From Streptomyces fumanus (GTDB lineage Bacteria; Actinomycetota; Actinomycetes; Streptomycetales; Streptomycetaceae), in the NCBI RefSeq assembly GCF_014655295.1, contig NZ_BNBI01000007.1, positions 124,001 through 188,000 on the forward strand: 64,000 nt of DNA, read 5' to 3'. The notes beneath the pieces were generated by a model, which saw nothing but the letters and a program-made list of their open reading frames with translations, had not been told where the DNA came from and made no database searches. Of the stretch, positions 34,797 through 42,923 are shown piece by piece (position 1 is the first letter of the stretch; each line of letters opens with the position of its first letter). The position numbers were made by a program, and so were the translations under genes.

Positions 34797-35623
34797 CGGC
34801 GGCCCCGGTCACCGCCCTGCCCGACGCGTACACGCGGTCCATGCTCGCCGCCGAGGCCGCCAACCGCGACCACGTCACCCGGTGCGTGGCCGGCACCGGC
34901 GGATCGCCGGAGCTGGTGGCCCACACCGCCGCCCTCCGCCTGTATCTGCGGGTGCCCCACTTCCTCACCGAGTGGACGGCCGACCCGGGGCGGCGGGCCG
35001 CGGTCTCCCGCGCGCTGGCCCTCGACATCGTCGCCATGAAGCTCCTCGACGACCTGATGGACGACGACACCGGCCTGGACCGGGTCGAACTCGCCTGCGT
35101 CTGCCTCCGCCTGCACCTGCGCGCCCTGCACGAACTGGCCGCGCTCGCCCACGACCCCAAGGCGGTGACGGACATCCTGGAGCGGGACGCCGTCCACCTG
35201 TGCGGCGGGCAGATAGGCACCAAGCGCAGCCGGGCGACCAGCCTCCAGGAGTGGCGCGCCCACGCGGACACCTACGGCGCCGCCTTCCTGGGCCGCTACG
35301 GGGCCCTCGCCGCCGTCTGCGGCGACCAGGGCCAACCACGCGACGCGGTACGGGAGTTCGCGGAGGCGTTCGCGCTGACCATCACCACGGCCGACGACCT
35401 GACCGACTACGACCGCGACGGCGAGCGGGACGGCAACCTCGGGCACCTGATGCGGACCGGAGCGGTGACCGGCCAGGACGTCGTGGACCACCTGGAGGAA
35501 CTGCGCGGGCGGGCACTGGCCGCCGTCCGCACCCCGCCCGGCGCCCCCGGTCTGGTACCGGTCGTCCACCTCTACACCGACGACGTGCTGACCCGGCTGG
35601 TCCCCCGGCACCTGGAGAGCTGA
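34793..35623 (+). CDS. moeN5: MoeN5-like prenyltransferase
   Basis: 276 residues, all-helical isoprenyl-diphosphate-synthase fold. The first Asp-rich motif is LLDDLMDDD (around residue 84); the second region is TTADDLTDYDRDGERDGNL. MoeN5 adds a ten-carbon unit to the farnesyl chain of the growing intermediate, giving the 25-carbon moenocinyl lipid. The gene overlaps moeO5 by four bases and ends at a hairpin shared with the convergent moeM5. Confidence 0.9.
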   Translation: MTAAPVTALPDAYTRSMLAAEAANRDHVTRCVAGTGGSPELVAHTAALRLYLRVPHFLTEWTADPGRRAAVSRALALDIVAMKLLDDLMDDDTGLDRVELACVCLRLHLRALHELAALAHDPKAVTDILERDAVHLCGGQIGTKRSRATSLQEWRAHADTYGAAFLGRYGALAAVCGDQGQPRDAVREFAEAFALTITTADDLTDYDRDGERDGNLGHLMRTGAVTGQDVVDHLEELRGRALAAVRTPPGAPGLVPVVHLYTDDVLTRLVPRHLES

Positions 35624-35626
35624 CCG

Positions 35627-35657
35627 GCGGCCGGCCGGTACGCCGCCGGCCGGCCGC
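35627..35657. terminator. Bidirectional terminator between moeN5 and moeM5
   Basis: GCGGCCGGCCGG (35627-35638) and CCGGCCGGCCGC (35646-35657) form a perfect 12-bp stem with a seven-base loop in the 40-base gap between two convergent genes. Confidence 0.75.
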
Positions 35658-35663
35658 CCGGCG

Positions 35664-37256
35664 TCAGCGGGCCGCGTCGCCCCGCACCATCAGGTCGTCG
35701 AAGACGAACAGGTCGACGTCCGTGTGCGCGAAGTCATCGAGCACGTCCCGGGCGGTGTGCGCGATGGGCCGGCCCGGCCCGTTGAGCGAGGTGTTGATCA
35801 GCGCGGGCTCCCCGGTCAGCGCCTCGAACGCGCCGAGCAGACCGTACAGTTGCTCCTCGCCGGGGCCCAGGGTCTGGATCCGGCAGGTGCCGTTGACGTG
35901 CCGGGCCTCGGGCGCGACCCGCTCCGGCAGCGGGTACTCGAAGAGCATGTACGGCGACGGAAACTGCCCCGGGTACAGCGCGGCGAACCGCTCCTCGCGC
36001 AGCACGGCGCCCAGCGGCCGGTACCACTCGCGCTGCTTCAGCTTCTCGCTCATGCGCGCGCGCATCCCCGGCACCGAGGGCGAACCCAGCAGCGACCGGT
36101 GCCCCAGGGCGCGCGGCCCCAGCTCCGCCGCCCCCCGCGTCAGCGCCACCACACCACCGGCCGCCAGCACCCCCGCGACCTCGGACCGGTCGTAGTCGAC
36201 GGCCCGCAGCCCCGCGCGCTCCACCGCGTCCAGGACCTCGGCGCGGCTGTCGCCCTCGCCGTTGCGGTACACGTCGAACGGCTCCGGCCGTACGCCGGCC
36301 ACCTGCGCCAGCGCGTAGACGCCGGCCCCGGCCAGGTGCCCCGCGTCCCCGCAGGCGGGCGGGACGGCGATGTCCCGCCCGAAGTGCGCCCGCAGCGCCG
36401 AGTTGGCCACGATGTTCAGGGCGCAGCCGCCGCCGAGGGCGATCGGGCCCACCCCCGCGTCCGTGCGCGTCACCTGCCGGTCCAGGACCTCCCGGACGGC
36501 CTCGGTGAACATCTCCTGGAACGTCGCCACCACGTGCGCGGCCGTCTCGAACCCGGAGTCGAACTCGGGCCGGGCGGCGAGGTCCGCGCGGACCCGCTCG
36601 GCCAGTTCCCGGTCGTTCATCACATCGGGGTCGACCGCCAGCAACTGTTCGCGGATGCGGTCGTCGGGCTGCCCGTAGCCGCCCAGGGCCATCACCTTGC
36701 CGGCCACGCTGGGGCTCGGCCCGAAACCGAGGAGGTAGCCGATGGCCGTCCACCCGAAGCCGTTGCCGTACCAGGGCAGCGGATCCTTGCCGATCCACTC
36801 CAGCGCCCCCTCGGACACCCGGAACAGGGAGCTGCGGGTGACCTGTCCGCGGCCCTCGTTGACGAGGACGACGGTGCCCTCCTGCCAGCCCGCGTAGTGG
36901 GCGGCCAGCGCCCCGTGCGAGACCTCGTGGGTGACCACCACGCACTCCACCCGGCGGCCCAGCATCTCGCAGACGGTCCGGTGGTGCGGCGCGCCCGCCG
37001 CCGTCCGCTCCAGGGCCCGGTCCAGGTCGGGGATGCGCAGCAGCCCGCTGCGCACCGGGGTGCTCACCGCCACCAGGTCGATGCCGTCGGCGTCCACGCA
37101 CTCCTGCGCCAGCACGTGCCGCAGGGCCACGTCGCTGCGGTGGTCGTGCTTGACCCGGGTGAGCCGCTCGGTCTCGACGGCGAAGACCAGTTGCCCGTCC
37201 TCGAAGTAGGCGACGCCGGTGTCGTGCCCGGCGGAGTGGAGCGAGAGTACCTTCAT
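35664..37256 (-). CDS. moeM5: MoeM5-like carbamoyltransferase (NodU/TobZ family)
   Basis: 530 residues. The N-terminal YrdC-independent Kae1-like ATP domain starts MKVLSLHSAGHDTGVAYFEDG and contains a conserved THEVSHGALAAHY; later LGGGCALNIVANS and the C-terminal domain with GPRALGHRSLLG and INTSLNGPGRPI are typical of NodU/CmcH/TobZ enzymes. It should transfer a carbamoyl group from carbamoyl phosphate, via carbamoyl adenylate, to the F-ring sugar. AGGAG precedes the ATG at 37256, which overlaps the moeGT4 stop by two bases, so the genes are coupled. Confidence 0.92.
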   Translation of the reverse strand: MKVLSLHSAGHDTGVAYFEDGQLVFAVETERLTRVKHDHRSDVALRHVLAQECVDADGIDLVAVSTPVRSGLLRIPDLDRALERTAAGAPHHRTVCEMLGRRVECVVVTHEVSHGALAAHYAGWQEGTVVLVNEGRGQVTRSSLFRVSEGALEWIGKDPLPWYGNGFGWTAIGYLLGFGPSPSVAGKVMALGGYGQPDDRIREQLLAVDPDVMNDRELAERVRADLAARPEFDSGFETAAHVVATFQEMFTEAVREVLDRQVTRTDAGVGPIALGGGCALNIVANSALRAHFGRDIAVPPACGDAGHLAGAGVYALAQVAGVRPEPFDVYRNGEGDSRAEVLDAVERAGLRAVDYDRSEVAGVLAAGGVVALTRGAAELGPRALGHRSLLGSPSVPGMRARMSEKLKQREWYRPLGAVLREERFAALYPGQFPSPYMLFEYPLPERVAPEARHVNGTCRIQTLGPGEEQLYGLLGAFEALTGEPALINTSLNGPGRPIAHTARDVLDDFAHTDVDLFVFDDLMVRGDAAR

Positions 37257-38590
37257 CAGCTCTCCTGAGGCATGGAGGAGGACGGCCCGGACGCATCGGA
37301 CGGTGACGGGGAGGACGGGGACGACGAGGAGGACGACGGGGTGAGCCTGCGGATGTCCGAGTACGGGGCCCACTCGATGCCGCGCAGCGGCCGGCCCAGC
37401 AGCCCGCGCGCGTACAGCTCGCCGCCGACGCCCGCGAACCACGCGAAGTACAGCCACTTGATGAGCGCCTTCTGCACGCCGTGCCGGACCCCGCGGGAGG
37501 AGTCGAAGCCGGTCAGGGGCCACATGCCGCCGAAGAGGACGTGACCGATGTAGTACCGGACCACGGGCAGCGGCCAGTCGGCCACGTCGACGAGGTGGTT
37601 GAGCAGCAGCCGGCGGATCCGGCGGCGGGTCTCGCCGGCCGGCCCCGCCACGTAGTAGTGGCACCGGGCGTCCGGAACCAGCCGCAACTGGGCCAGCGGG
37701 TCGGGCAGCGCGGGGTCGAGGAGCCGGTAGCACACATAGCCGTCGTCGGAGAGATAGCGTCCCGGCAGCCCGCCGGAGACCACGTCGGTGGCGACCAGCA
37801 GGCAGCAGCCGTGCGGATAACCGGTGGCCGGCGCGGCGATCGCCTTGGCCCGGGACAGCAGCCGGGAGGTGGCGTACGTGTGGGTGTGCGCGATCTTGGT
37901 CGCGCCGACCGCGCCCCGGCACCCCGCCGCCAGGAAGTCCCGTACCAGCGCGGACAGGCAGCCCTCGGCCAGGACCACGTCGTCGTCGGCCCACCCGACG
38001 CCCGCGCAGCCGAGCAGCTCGGCGACCGCGATGGCCCCGTTGAGGGTGCGCGGCTTGCCCGGACCGGGCAGCGACAGTCCGCACACCCGCAGCCCGGGCA
38101 GCCTGGCGCGGGCGTCCTCCAGCAGGACCCGCAGCCGCCGCAGCGACTCCGTCTCCTCACCGGCCGACGACCACTGCATGCCGACGAACAGCACCAGCGG
38201 CACTCGGGGATGGTCCCGGGCCGCCGTGGCCGCCTGGTCCAGCAGGGCGCCGAACCACTCGCGCTGCCGCGCCAGGCCGGTCCGGGTGACATAGGTCGGC
38301 ACGACCATCGCGATGCCCGGCCGTCCGGGGGGCGTGCGCAGCGCCGCCGCAGCCTCCTCGGGCCGCCCGGTCCCGTCCTGCGGCCGTCCCGGCAGCAGGT
38401 ACCGGACCGGCACGTCCCAGGAGGCGGGCGGCCGGAAACCCCGGGCCATCGTGCGGCGCAGATGGTGCGTCAGCGGGCCCTCGCCGGCCGGGCGGCGCCG
38501 GCCCGGCCCCAGCGGGCGGTTGAGCGGCACCGGCGGCCCCGGGCGGGCCGGCGGGCGCGGGGCGGCCGGGGCCGCGGGCTCAGAAGTCAC
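37256..38590 (-). CDS. moeGT4: MoeGT4-like glycosyltransferase
   Basis: 444 residues. The core is close to MoeGT5 of this window: AMVVPTYVTRTG, CAGVGWADDDVVLAEG, SDDGYVCYRLLD and the C-terminal YYIGHVLFGGMWPLTGFDSSRG. By order it is MoeGT4, proposed to attach the second sugar (E ring). It has a Pro/Ala-rich N-terminal tail and a Ser/Pro run at the C-terminus. The GTG at 38590 lies inside the 3' end of moeK5, an 11-base overlap. Confidence 0.85.
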   Translation of the reverse strand: MTSEPAAPAAPRPPARPGPPVPLNRPLGPGRRRPAGEGPLTHHLRRTMARGFRPPASWDVPVRYLLPGRPQDGTGRPEEAAAALRTPPGRPGIAMVVPTYVTRTGLARQREWFGALLDQAATAARDHPRVPLVLFVGMQWSSAGEETESLRRLRVLLEDARARLPGLRVCGLSLPGPGKPRTLNGAIAVAELLGCAGVGWADDDVVLAEGCLSALVRDFLAAGCRGAVGATKIAHTHTYATSRLLSRAKAIAAPATGYPHGCCLLVATDVVSGGLPGRYLSDDGYVCYRLLDPALPDPLAQLRLVPDARCHYYVAGPAGETRRRIRRLLLNHLVDVADWPLPVVRYYIGHVLFGGMWPLTGFDSSRGVRHGVQKALIKWLYFAWFAGVGGELYARGLLGRPLRGIEWAPYSDIRRLTPSSSSSSPSSPSPSDASGPSSSMPQES

Positions 38591-40094
38591 GGTCGGTGTT
38601 GGACGTGGACCGGTGCAGGCTGCGCAGACCGTCCAGGGTGTTGCGCCACTGGCCGGTCACCGCCATGTGCGTCAGCAGCGGCTTGACCATCGAACGGCGC
38701 ATGAAGAACGACCGGTACGCCCGCTGCGCGCGCTCCTGCGCGTCCGGCACCAGGTAGCCGATCCGCGCGTCGAACTCGCCGCGCACGAACCGGTCCCAGT
38801 AGTCGGGCGGGATGCGGCCGGCCGCCACGGACTCGGTGTGCAGCGGGGTGCCGGGCAGCGGCGTCGCGGTGTAGAAGCTGGCGTAGTCCAGCGGGAGCCG
38901 GCAGGCGAGGTCGACGGTCCGGCGGAACTGCTCCCGGGTCTCGTCGAGCCAGCCGACGATGAAGTACCCGAAGCCCTTGATCCCGGCGTCGTGCGCGTCG
39001 GTGACCGCCTTCTCGATCTTCTCCAGGTCGCTCTCCTTGCGCATCCGCTGCAGGATCTCGCTGTCGCCGTGCTCGATGCCGAACCGCAGGCGTACGCACC
39101 CGGCCCCGGCCATCGCCTTCAGCAGCGGCTCGGGCACCAGGTCGACGCGGGTGGGCGCCTCCCACCGGACCTTCAGGCCCCGCTCCCCGATGAGCGCGCA
39201 GATCTCCCGCACCCGGCCGCGGTGCAGGGTGAACACGTCGTCGTAGAACATGATCTCCTTCACCCCCCACCGCTCCTTCAGCTCCGTCATCTCGCCGACG
39301 ACGTCCTCGGGGCTGCGGTACATGGACTTCTTGTCCACCGCCTGCTTGAAGCAGAAGCTGCACTTGAAGGGGCAGCCGCGGCTGGAGATCATCGTGGCGA
39401 ACGGCCGCGGGGCCATGATGGAGTAGTAGCGGTCCATCGGCAGGCCGGAGCGCTCGGGCCAGCCGACCTCCTCCAGGTTCACCATGGGCGCGGCCCCGCC
39501 GTCGTGCTTGCGGGTCACCAGGCCCCGGATGCCCTCGGGGTCCTCGCCGCGCTCCATCGCCTCCGCCAGCTCCGGCATGATCGTGATGCCTTCGCCGACG
39601 CCGATGTAGTCGATGCAGTCGTGGACGAGGTTCTCGTGCGCGTACACCTCCGTGTGCGGCCCGCCCAGGATCACCTTGGCCCCGGTGCTCTTGGCCGCCT
39701 CGCACGCCTCGACGGCACCGGGCAGTCCGGGTGTCGTGGTGCTCACCCCGACCAGGTCCGGCCCGAAGTCCGCGAGCAGCCGGCGCAGCCCCTCGCTGTC
39801 CAGGCCGAGGGCGGGGGTGTCCACCTGGATGACGTGGTGGAACCCGGCCGTCTTCAGCGCGGTGTGGATGTAGCCCAGCCCGAGGTGGGGCAGGACCCCG
39901 GCCCGCTTCTGGACCCGGGCGATCTGACGGGTGTTCAGGCACAGGTCGTGGTGGCGCACCAGGGCGATGCGCAGCCTGCGCTTGCGCCACAGCGGCAGGG
40001 CCGAGCGGGCCGGGGCCGCGGCCGTGGCCGAGCAGCCGCCCGAGGCCGTCCCCGCGGCGGGACCTGTGCTGATCACGGGCAGTGTCTTTCGCAT
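38580..40094 (-). CDS. moeK5: MoeK5-like B12-dependent radical SAM C-methyltransferase
   Basis: 504 residues. A cobalamin-binding N-terminal domain (LGYIHTALKTAGFH, DLVGVSTTTPG, ILGGPHTEVYAHE) is followed by the radical SAM motif SRGCPFKCSFC (three Cys for a 4Fe-4S cluster) near residue 240. It should methylate an unactivated sugar carbon: in moenomycin A it is the C4 methyl of the F ring. AAGGAG lies nine bases before the ATG at 40094. Presence of this gene suggests a methylated product rather than a des-methyl variant. Confidence 0.92.
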   Translation of the reverse strand: MRKTLPVISTGPAAGTASGGCSATAAAPARSALPLWRKRRLRIALVRHHDLCLNTRQIARVQKRAGVLPHLGLGYIHTALKTAGFHHVIQVDTPALGLDSEGLRRLLADFGPDLVGVSTTTPGLPGAVEACEAAKSTGAKVILGGPHTEVYAHENLVHDCIDYIGVGEGITIMPELAEAMERGEDPEGIRGLVTRKHDGGAAPMVNLEEVGWPERSGLPMDRYYSIMAPRPFATMISSRGCPFKCSFCFKQAVDKKSMYRSPEDVVGEMTELKERWGVKEIMFYDDVFTLHRGRVREICALIGERGLKVRWEAPTRVDLVPEPLLKAMAGAGCVRLRFGIEHGDSEILQRMRKESDLEKIEKAVTDAHDAGIKGFGYFIVGWLDETREQFRRTVDLACRLPLDYASFYTATPLPGTPLHTESVAAGRIPPDYWDRFVRGEFDARIGYLVPDAQERAQRAYRSFFMRRSMVKPLLTHMAVTGQWRNTLDGLRSLHRSTSNTDRDF

Positions 40095-40169
40095 GTGGTG
40101 CGCTCCTTCTGGGCCCTGCGGCCGTGGTCGGTGCGGTGCGCGGGTGGGGCGGCGGTGCGGGTGCGGCCG

Positions 40170-41711
40170 CTAGGAGCGGCGGCCGGCCCGCCCGGTGGCG
40201 AGGTCCTCCAGTCGCAGCAGATAGAGCGCCAGGGGCTGGAGCCGGCTGACGCGCTGCGGCGCCCCGGGCCCCCGCCCCGCGGCCAGCAGGCGGTGCAGGA
40301 AGCGGTCGGGGCCGCGCCACCACTGCGGTTCCACGGCCACCGCGTGCGCGAGGAACGACAGCAGGTACGCCAGCCGGTGCGCGGCCAGCGCGGGCCCGTG
40401 CCGCTGCGGCACCGCCGAGGCGAAGCCGAGGCCGGCGTGTTCGGGGAAGGCCCGGTGCAGCGCCCGGTCGTGGAAGGTGCCGTCGATCAGGAACCGGCGG
40501 GGCACCGAGGCGAGGTGGTCGAAGAGGGCGTGGTCGAGGTAGGGGGTGTGCGTCACGAGCCGTCCGTCGCCCAGCGCGAACGGGGCCGCCGAGATCGAGC
40601 GGCGGGTCCGGTTCCAGAAGAAGAAGGAGCTGAGGGGGCAGGCGCTGTCCGCGTGCCGGGCCAGCTCGGTGACCAGGCGGCGCCGGGCGGCCCGTCTGCT
40701 CCACAGCACGGCGGTGCGCGGACCCAGCAGGTGTTCCACGTACGGCCCGGTCCGGCCCGCGTCCAGCAACCGGTCGGCGAGGTCCGGCAGATGGGCGGGG
40801 TCGTAGGGGTGGGCGCGGATGAAGGCGACGCTGGGGTTCTGGGCCAGTTCCCCGCCGCCCAGGCCGTCGTAGGCAAGGCGGCTGTGGCGGCGCAGGTACG
40901 CCAGCAGCGGCTGGGTCCAGGCGCCGTCCAGGGTCGTCATGCCCTGCGCGGTCAGCGCGGTCAGCTCGGCGCGGAACTGCGCCCGTGGACGCGGCACCAC
41001 CGTGTGCGGCAGACCCAGCCGGCCGGCGAGGACGGCCGCGACCCGGGCGTCGGCCCCCGGGTCGGGCGGGAACTTCGCACCGCTCACGCACCGCCGCGGT
41101 GGTGTCCCCAGACGGCACAGTTCGAGCAGGATGTGCCGCGAGTCCCGGCCGCCGCTGAGCGGCAGCTCGTACGGTTCGCCGGGCGCCCGGCGGGCCACCG
41201 CGGCGCGGAACAGGTCGATGAAGCCGTCCACCGCCTGCGTCTCGGTCAGTGCGGCGGGCCCGGGGCGCGGCGGCTCCCCGTGCCGCAGGCGCGTCCGGCC
41301 CGTCTCCCAGGTCAGCGTGGCCGCCGGGGGCAGCGCGCGGATGCCGGCGAAGGCGGTGTCCTCGGCGAGGAAGAAGCCCAGCCGCAGGAAGACGGCCAGC
41401 GCGTCGTGGTCCAGCTCGGCGGGCCCGTCGGCGGGCAGCAGCGCCAGCGGGTCGGGGGAGAGGGCGAGCGAGGCCCCGCCGGACCGGTAGAACAGCGGGA
41501 AGATGCCGTACCGGTCGTTGCGGGCCAGCAGGCGCTCGCCGTCCCAGCGCCAGCCGGCGAAGACGCCCTCGGCCGGCGGGCCGGGGGCCAGGTGGTCGCC
41601 GGTGAGGGGGTGCCCCAGGCGCACCTCCTTGTCGCCCTCGGCGCGCACCCCGCCGGCCCCCGCGACCAGCAGGAGGCGGGGGGCGGGGGCGGTGTCGCGG
41701 CGGGGGGTCAC
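40170..41711 (-). CDS. moeH5: MoeH5-like asparagine-synthetase-type amide ligase
   Basis: 513 residues. The C-terminal synthetase domain has the ATP pyrophosphatase loop LPLSGGRDSRHILL (around residue 185). The N-terminal domain resembles a class II glutaminase but begins MTPRRDTAP, with no Cys at position 2, so it cannot use glutamine. It should adenylate a sugar carboxylate and couple it to an amine or free ammonia. In S. ghanaensis MoeH5 acts on the B-ring uronate, linked to A-ring attachment. The GTG start overlaps the moeGT1 stop (GTGA). Confidence 0.87.
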   Translation of the reverse strand: MTPRRDTAPAPRLLLVAGAGGVRAEGDKEVRLGHPLTGDHLAPGPPAEGVFAGWRWDGERLLARNDRYGIFPLFYRSGGASLALSPDPLALLPADGPAELDHDALAVFLRLGFFLAEDTAFAGIRALPPAATLTWETGRTRLRHGEPPRPGPAALTETQAVDGFIDLFRAAVARRAPGEPYELPLSGGRDSRHILLELCRLGTPPRRCVSGAKFPPDPGADARVAAVLAGRLGLPHTVVPRPRAQFRAELTALTAQGMTTLDGAWTQPLLAYLRRHSRLAYDGLGGGELAQNPSVAFIRAHPYDPAHLPDLADRLLDAGRTGPYVEHLLGPRTAVLWSRRAARRRLVTELARHADSACPLSSFFFWNRTRRSISAAPFALGDGRLVTHTPYLDHALFDHLASVPRRFLIDGTFHDRALHRAFPEHAGLGFASAVPQRHGPALAAHRLAYLLSFLAHAVAVEPQWWRGPDRFLHRLLAAGRGPGAPQRVSRLQPLALYLLRLEDLATGRAGRRS

Positions 41712-42916
41712 CGGGCGTCCAGCAGCGGCCGGACGGCGGCCCCGATCCGTTCCGTCACCGCGTCCTGGTCCAGCACGGAGTCGGCGAAGGCGAGGGCGGC
41801 CTTCTTGTGCCCCTCGATCACCGCCGGGCGGGACAGCCAGTCGTCCGCCGTGGCGAAGAGTTCCCCGGGGGTGGCGCAGGCGCGGCCCAGCCCCTCCTCG
41901 TCGATCAGGCCGGGCACCCACCGCTCCATCGGCAGCCCGGATTCCAGCATCAGCACCGGGATGCCGAAGTAGGCCGCCTCCAGGGTGGTGTTGGGGCCGG
42001 CCTTGGAGACGAGGAGCCCGTACCGGGAGCGGGAGGCGCGGCGGATGTAGTCGAAGTACTCGCGCTGGCTGAGCACGCTGTGGAACCGCCAGTGCGGCCG
42101 GCCCAGGGCGGCGGTGCGGCGGGCCAGCTCGGGGTCGCCGTAGCCGACGAAGACCAGGTCGATGTCCGGGTGCCGGTCGGCGAGTCGCCGCACCAGCTCC
42201 GGGTACGTCTCCCCGCCCCGGTTGGAGAAGATGATCACCCGGGGGCGGTCCGGGCCCTCGTCGTCGCCCCAGGGGCCGGAGTCGGCGCCGGCCGAGTCGC
42301 CGGTCATGAAGTCCCGCAGGTCGTGCTGGGCGACGAGCGGCCCCACCACCCGCACCCGGTCCGGATCGGCGCCGGCCGTCTCGACCAGGTGCTCCTTCGC
42401 CCGGGGGAAGCCGACCAGCGTCAGGTCGGGATAGCGGCTGCGGTGCAGCGGCAACTGCAGCAGCCCGGGGTTGGTGACGTGGCTGACCACCCGGGTGGAG
42501 GTCCCGGCGAGCCGGACGGCGGCCACGCACAGCCGCGCCACGAAGCCCTTGGTGCCGACCACCACGTCCGGGGCGGCCTCGCCCAGATGCCGGGTGAGGG
42601 GCTCCAGGTCGGCCCGCTGGGCGGGGGTGGGATCGGCCTCGAAACCCTCCGGGAAGCGTGCCTGGAGGCGGTCCATGAGGGCCATGTACCGCTGGTTGCG
42701 GACGTCCGCGTCGGGGCTCTCCAGGGAGATGGTCCGGATCTCCGCCCCGGCCTCGCCGATCCACGGCAGGATCGGCTCCGCCTCCAGCAGGGTCACCTCC
42801 GCGTCGAGCACGCTCCGCAGGGCGCGGGAGAAACGCGTCGCGGCCAGGTAGTTGCCGAACTCGCCCCAGGTGCGGGGGGAGAGCACGTGGACGAGCGGTC
42901 GGTCGGGAGCAGCCAT
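41708..42916 (-). CDS. moeGT1: MoeGT1-like glycosyltransferase (MurG-like GT-B)
   Basis: 402 residues, two Rossmann-like halves. The C-terminal half has IIFSNRGGETYPELVRRL, VGYGDPELARR and SKAGPNTTLEAAYFGIPVLM, the GT28/MurG nucleotide-sugar signature. MoeGT1 puts the first sugar (galacturonic acid, F ring) onto the prenyl-phosphoglycerate made by MoeO5. The ATG at 42916 follows an AGGAG seven bases upstream. The gene sits between moeF5 and moeH5 in the leftward operon. Confidence 0.88.
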   Translation of the reverse strand: MAAPDRPLVHVLSPRTWGEFGNYLAATRFSRALRSVLDAEVTLLEAEPILPWIGEAGAEIRTISLESPDADVRNQRYMALMDRLQARFPEGFEADPTPAQRADLEPLTRHLGEAAPDVVVGTKGFVARLCVAAVRLAGTSTRVVSHVTNPGLLQLPLHRSRYPDLTLVGFPRAKEHLVETAGADPDRVRVVGPLVAQHDLRDFMTGDSAGADSGPWGDDEGPDRPRVIIFSNRGGETYPELVRRLADRHPDIDLVFVGYGDPELARRTAALGRPHWRFHSVLSQREYFDYIRRASRSRYGLLVSKAGPNTTLEAAYFGIPVLMLESGLPMERWVPGLIDEEGLGRACATPGELFATADDWLSRPAVIEGHKKAALAFADSVLDQDAVTERIGAAVRPLLDAR

Positions 42917-42923
42917 GGTTCTC

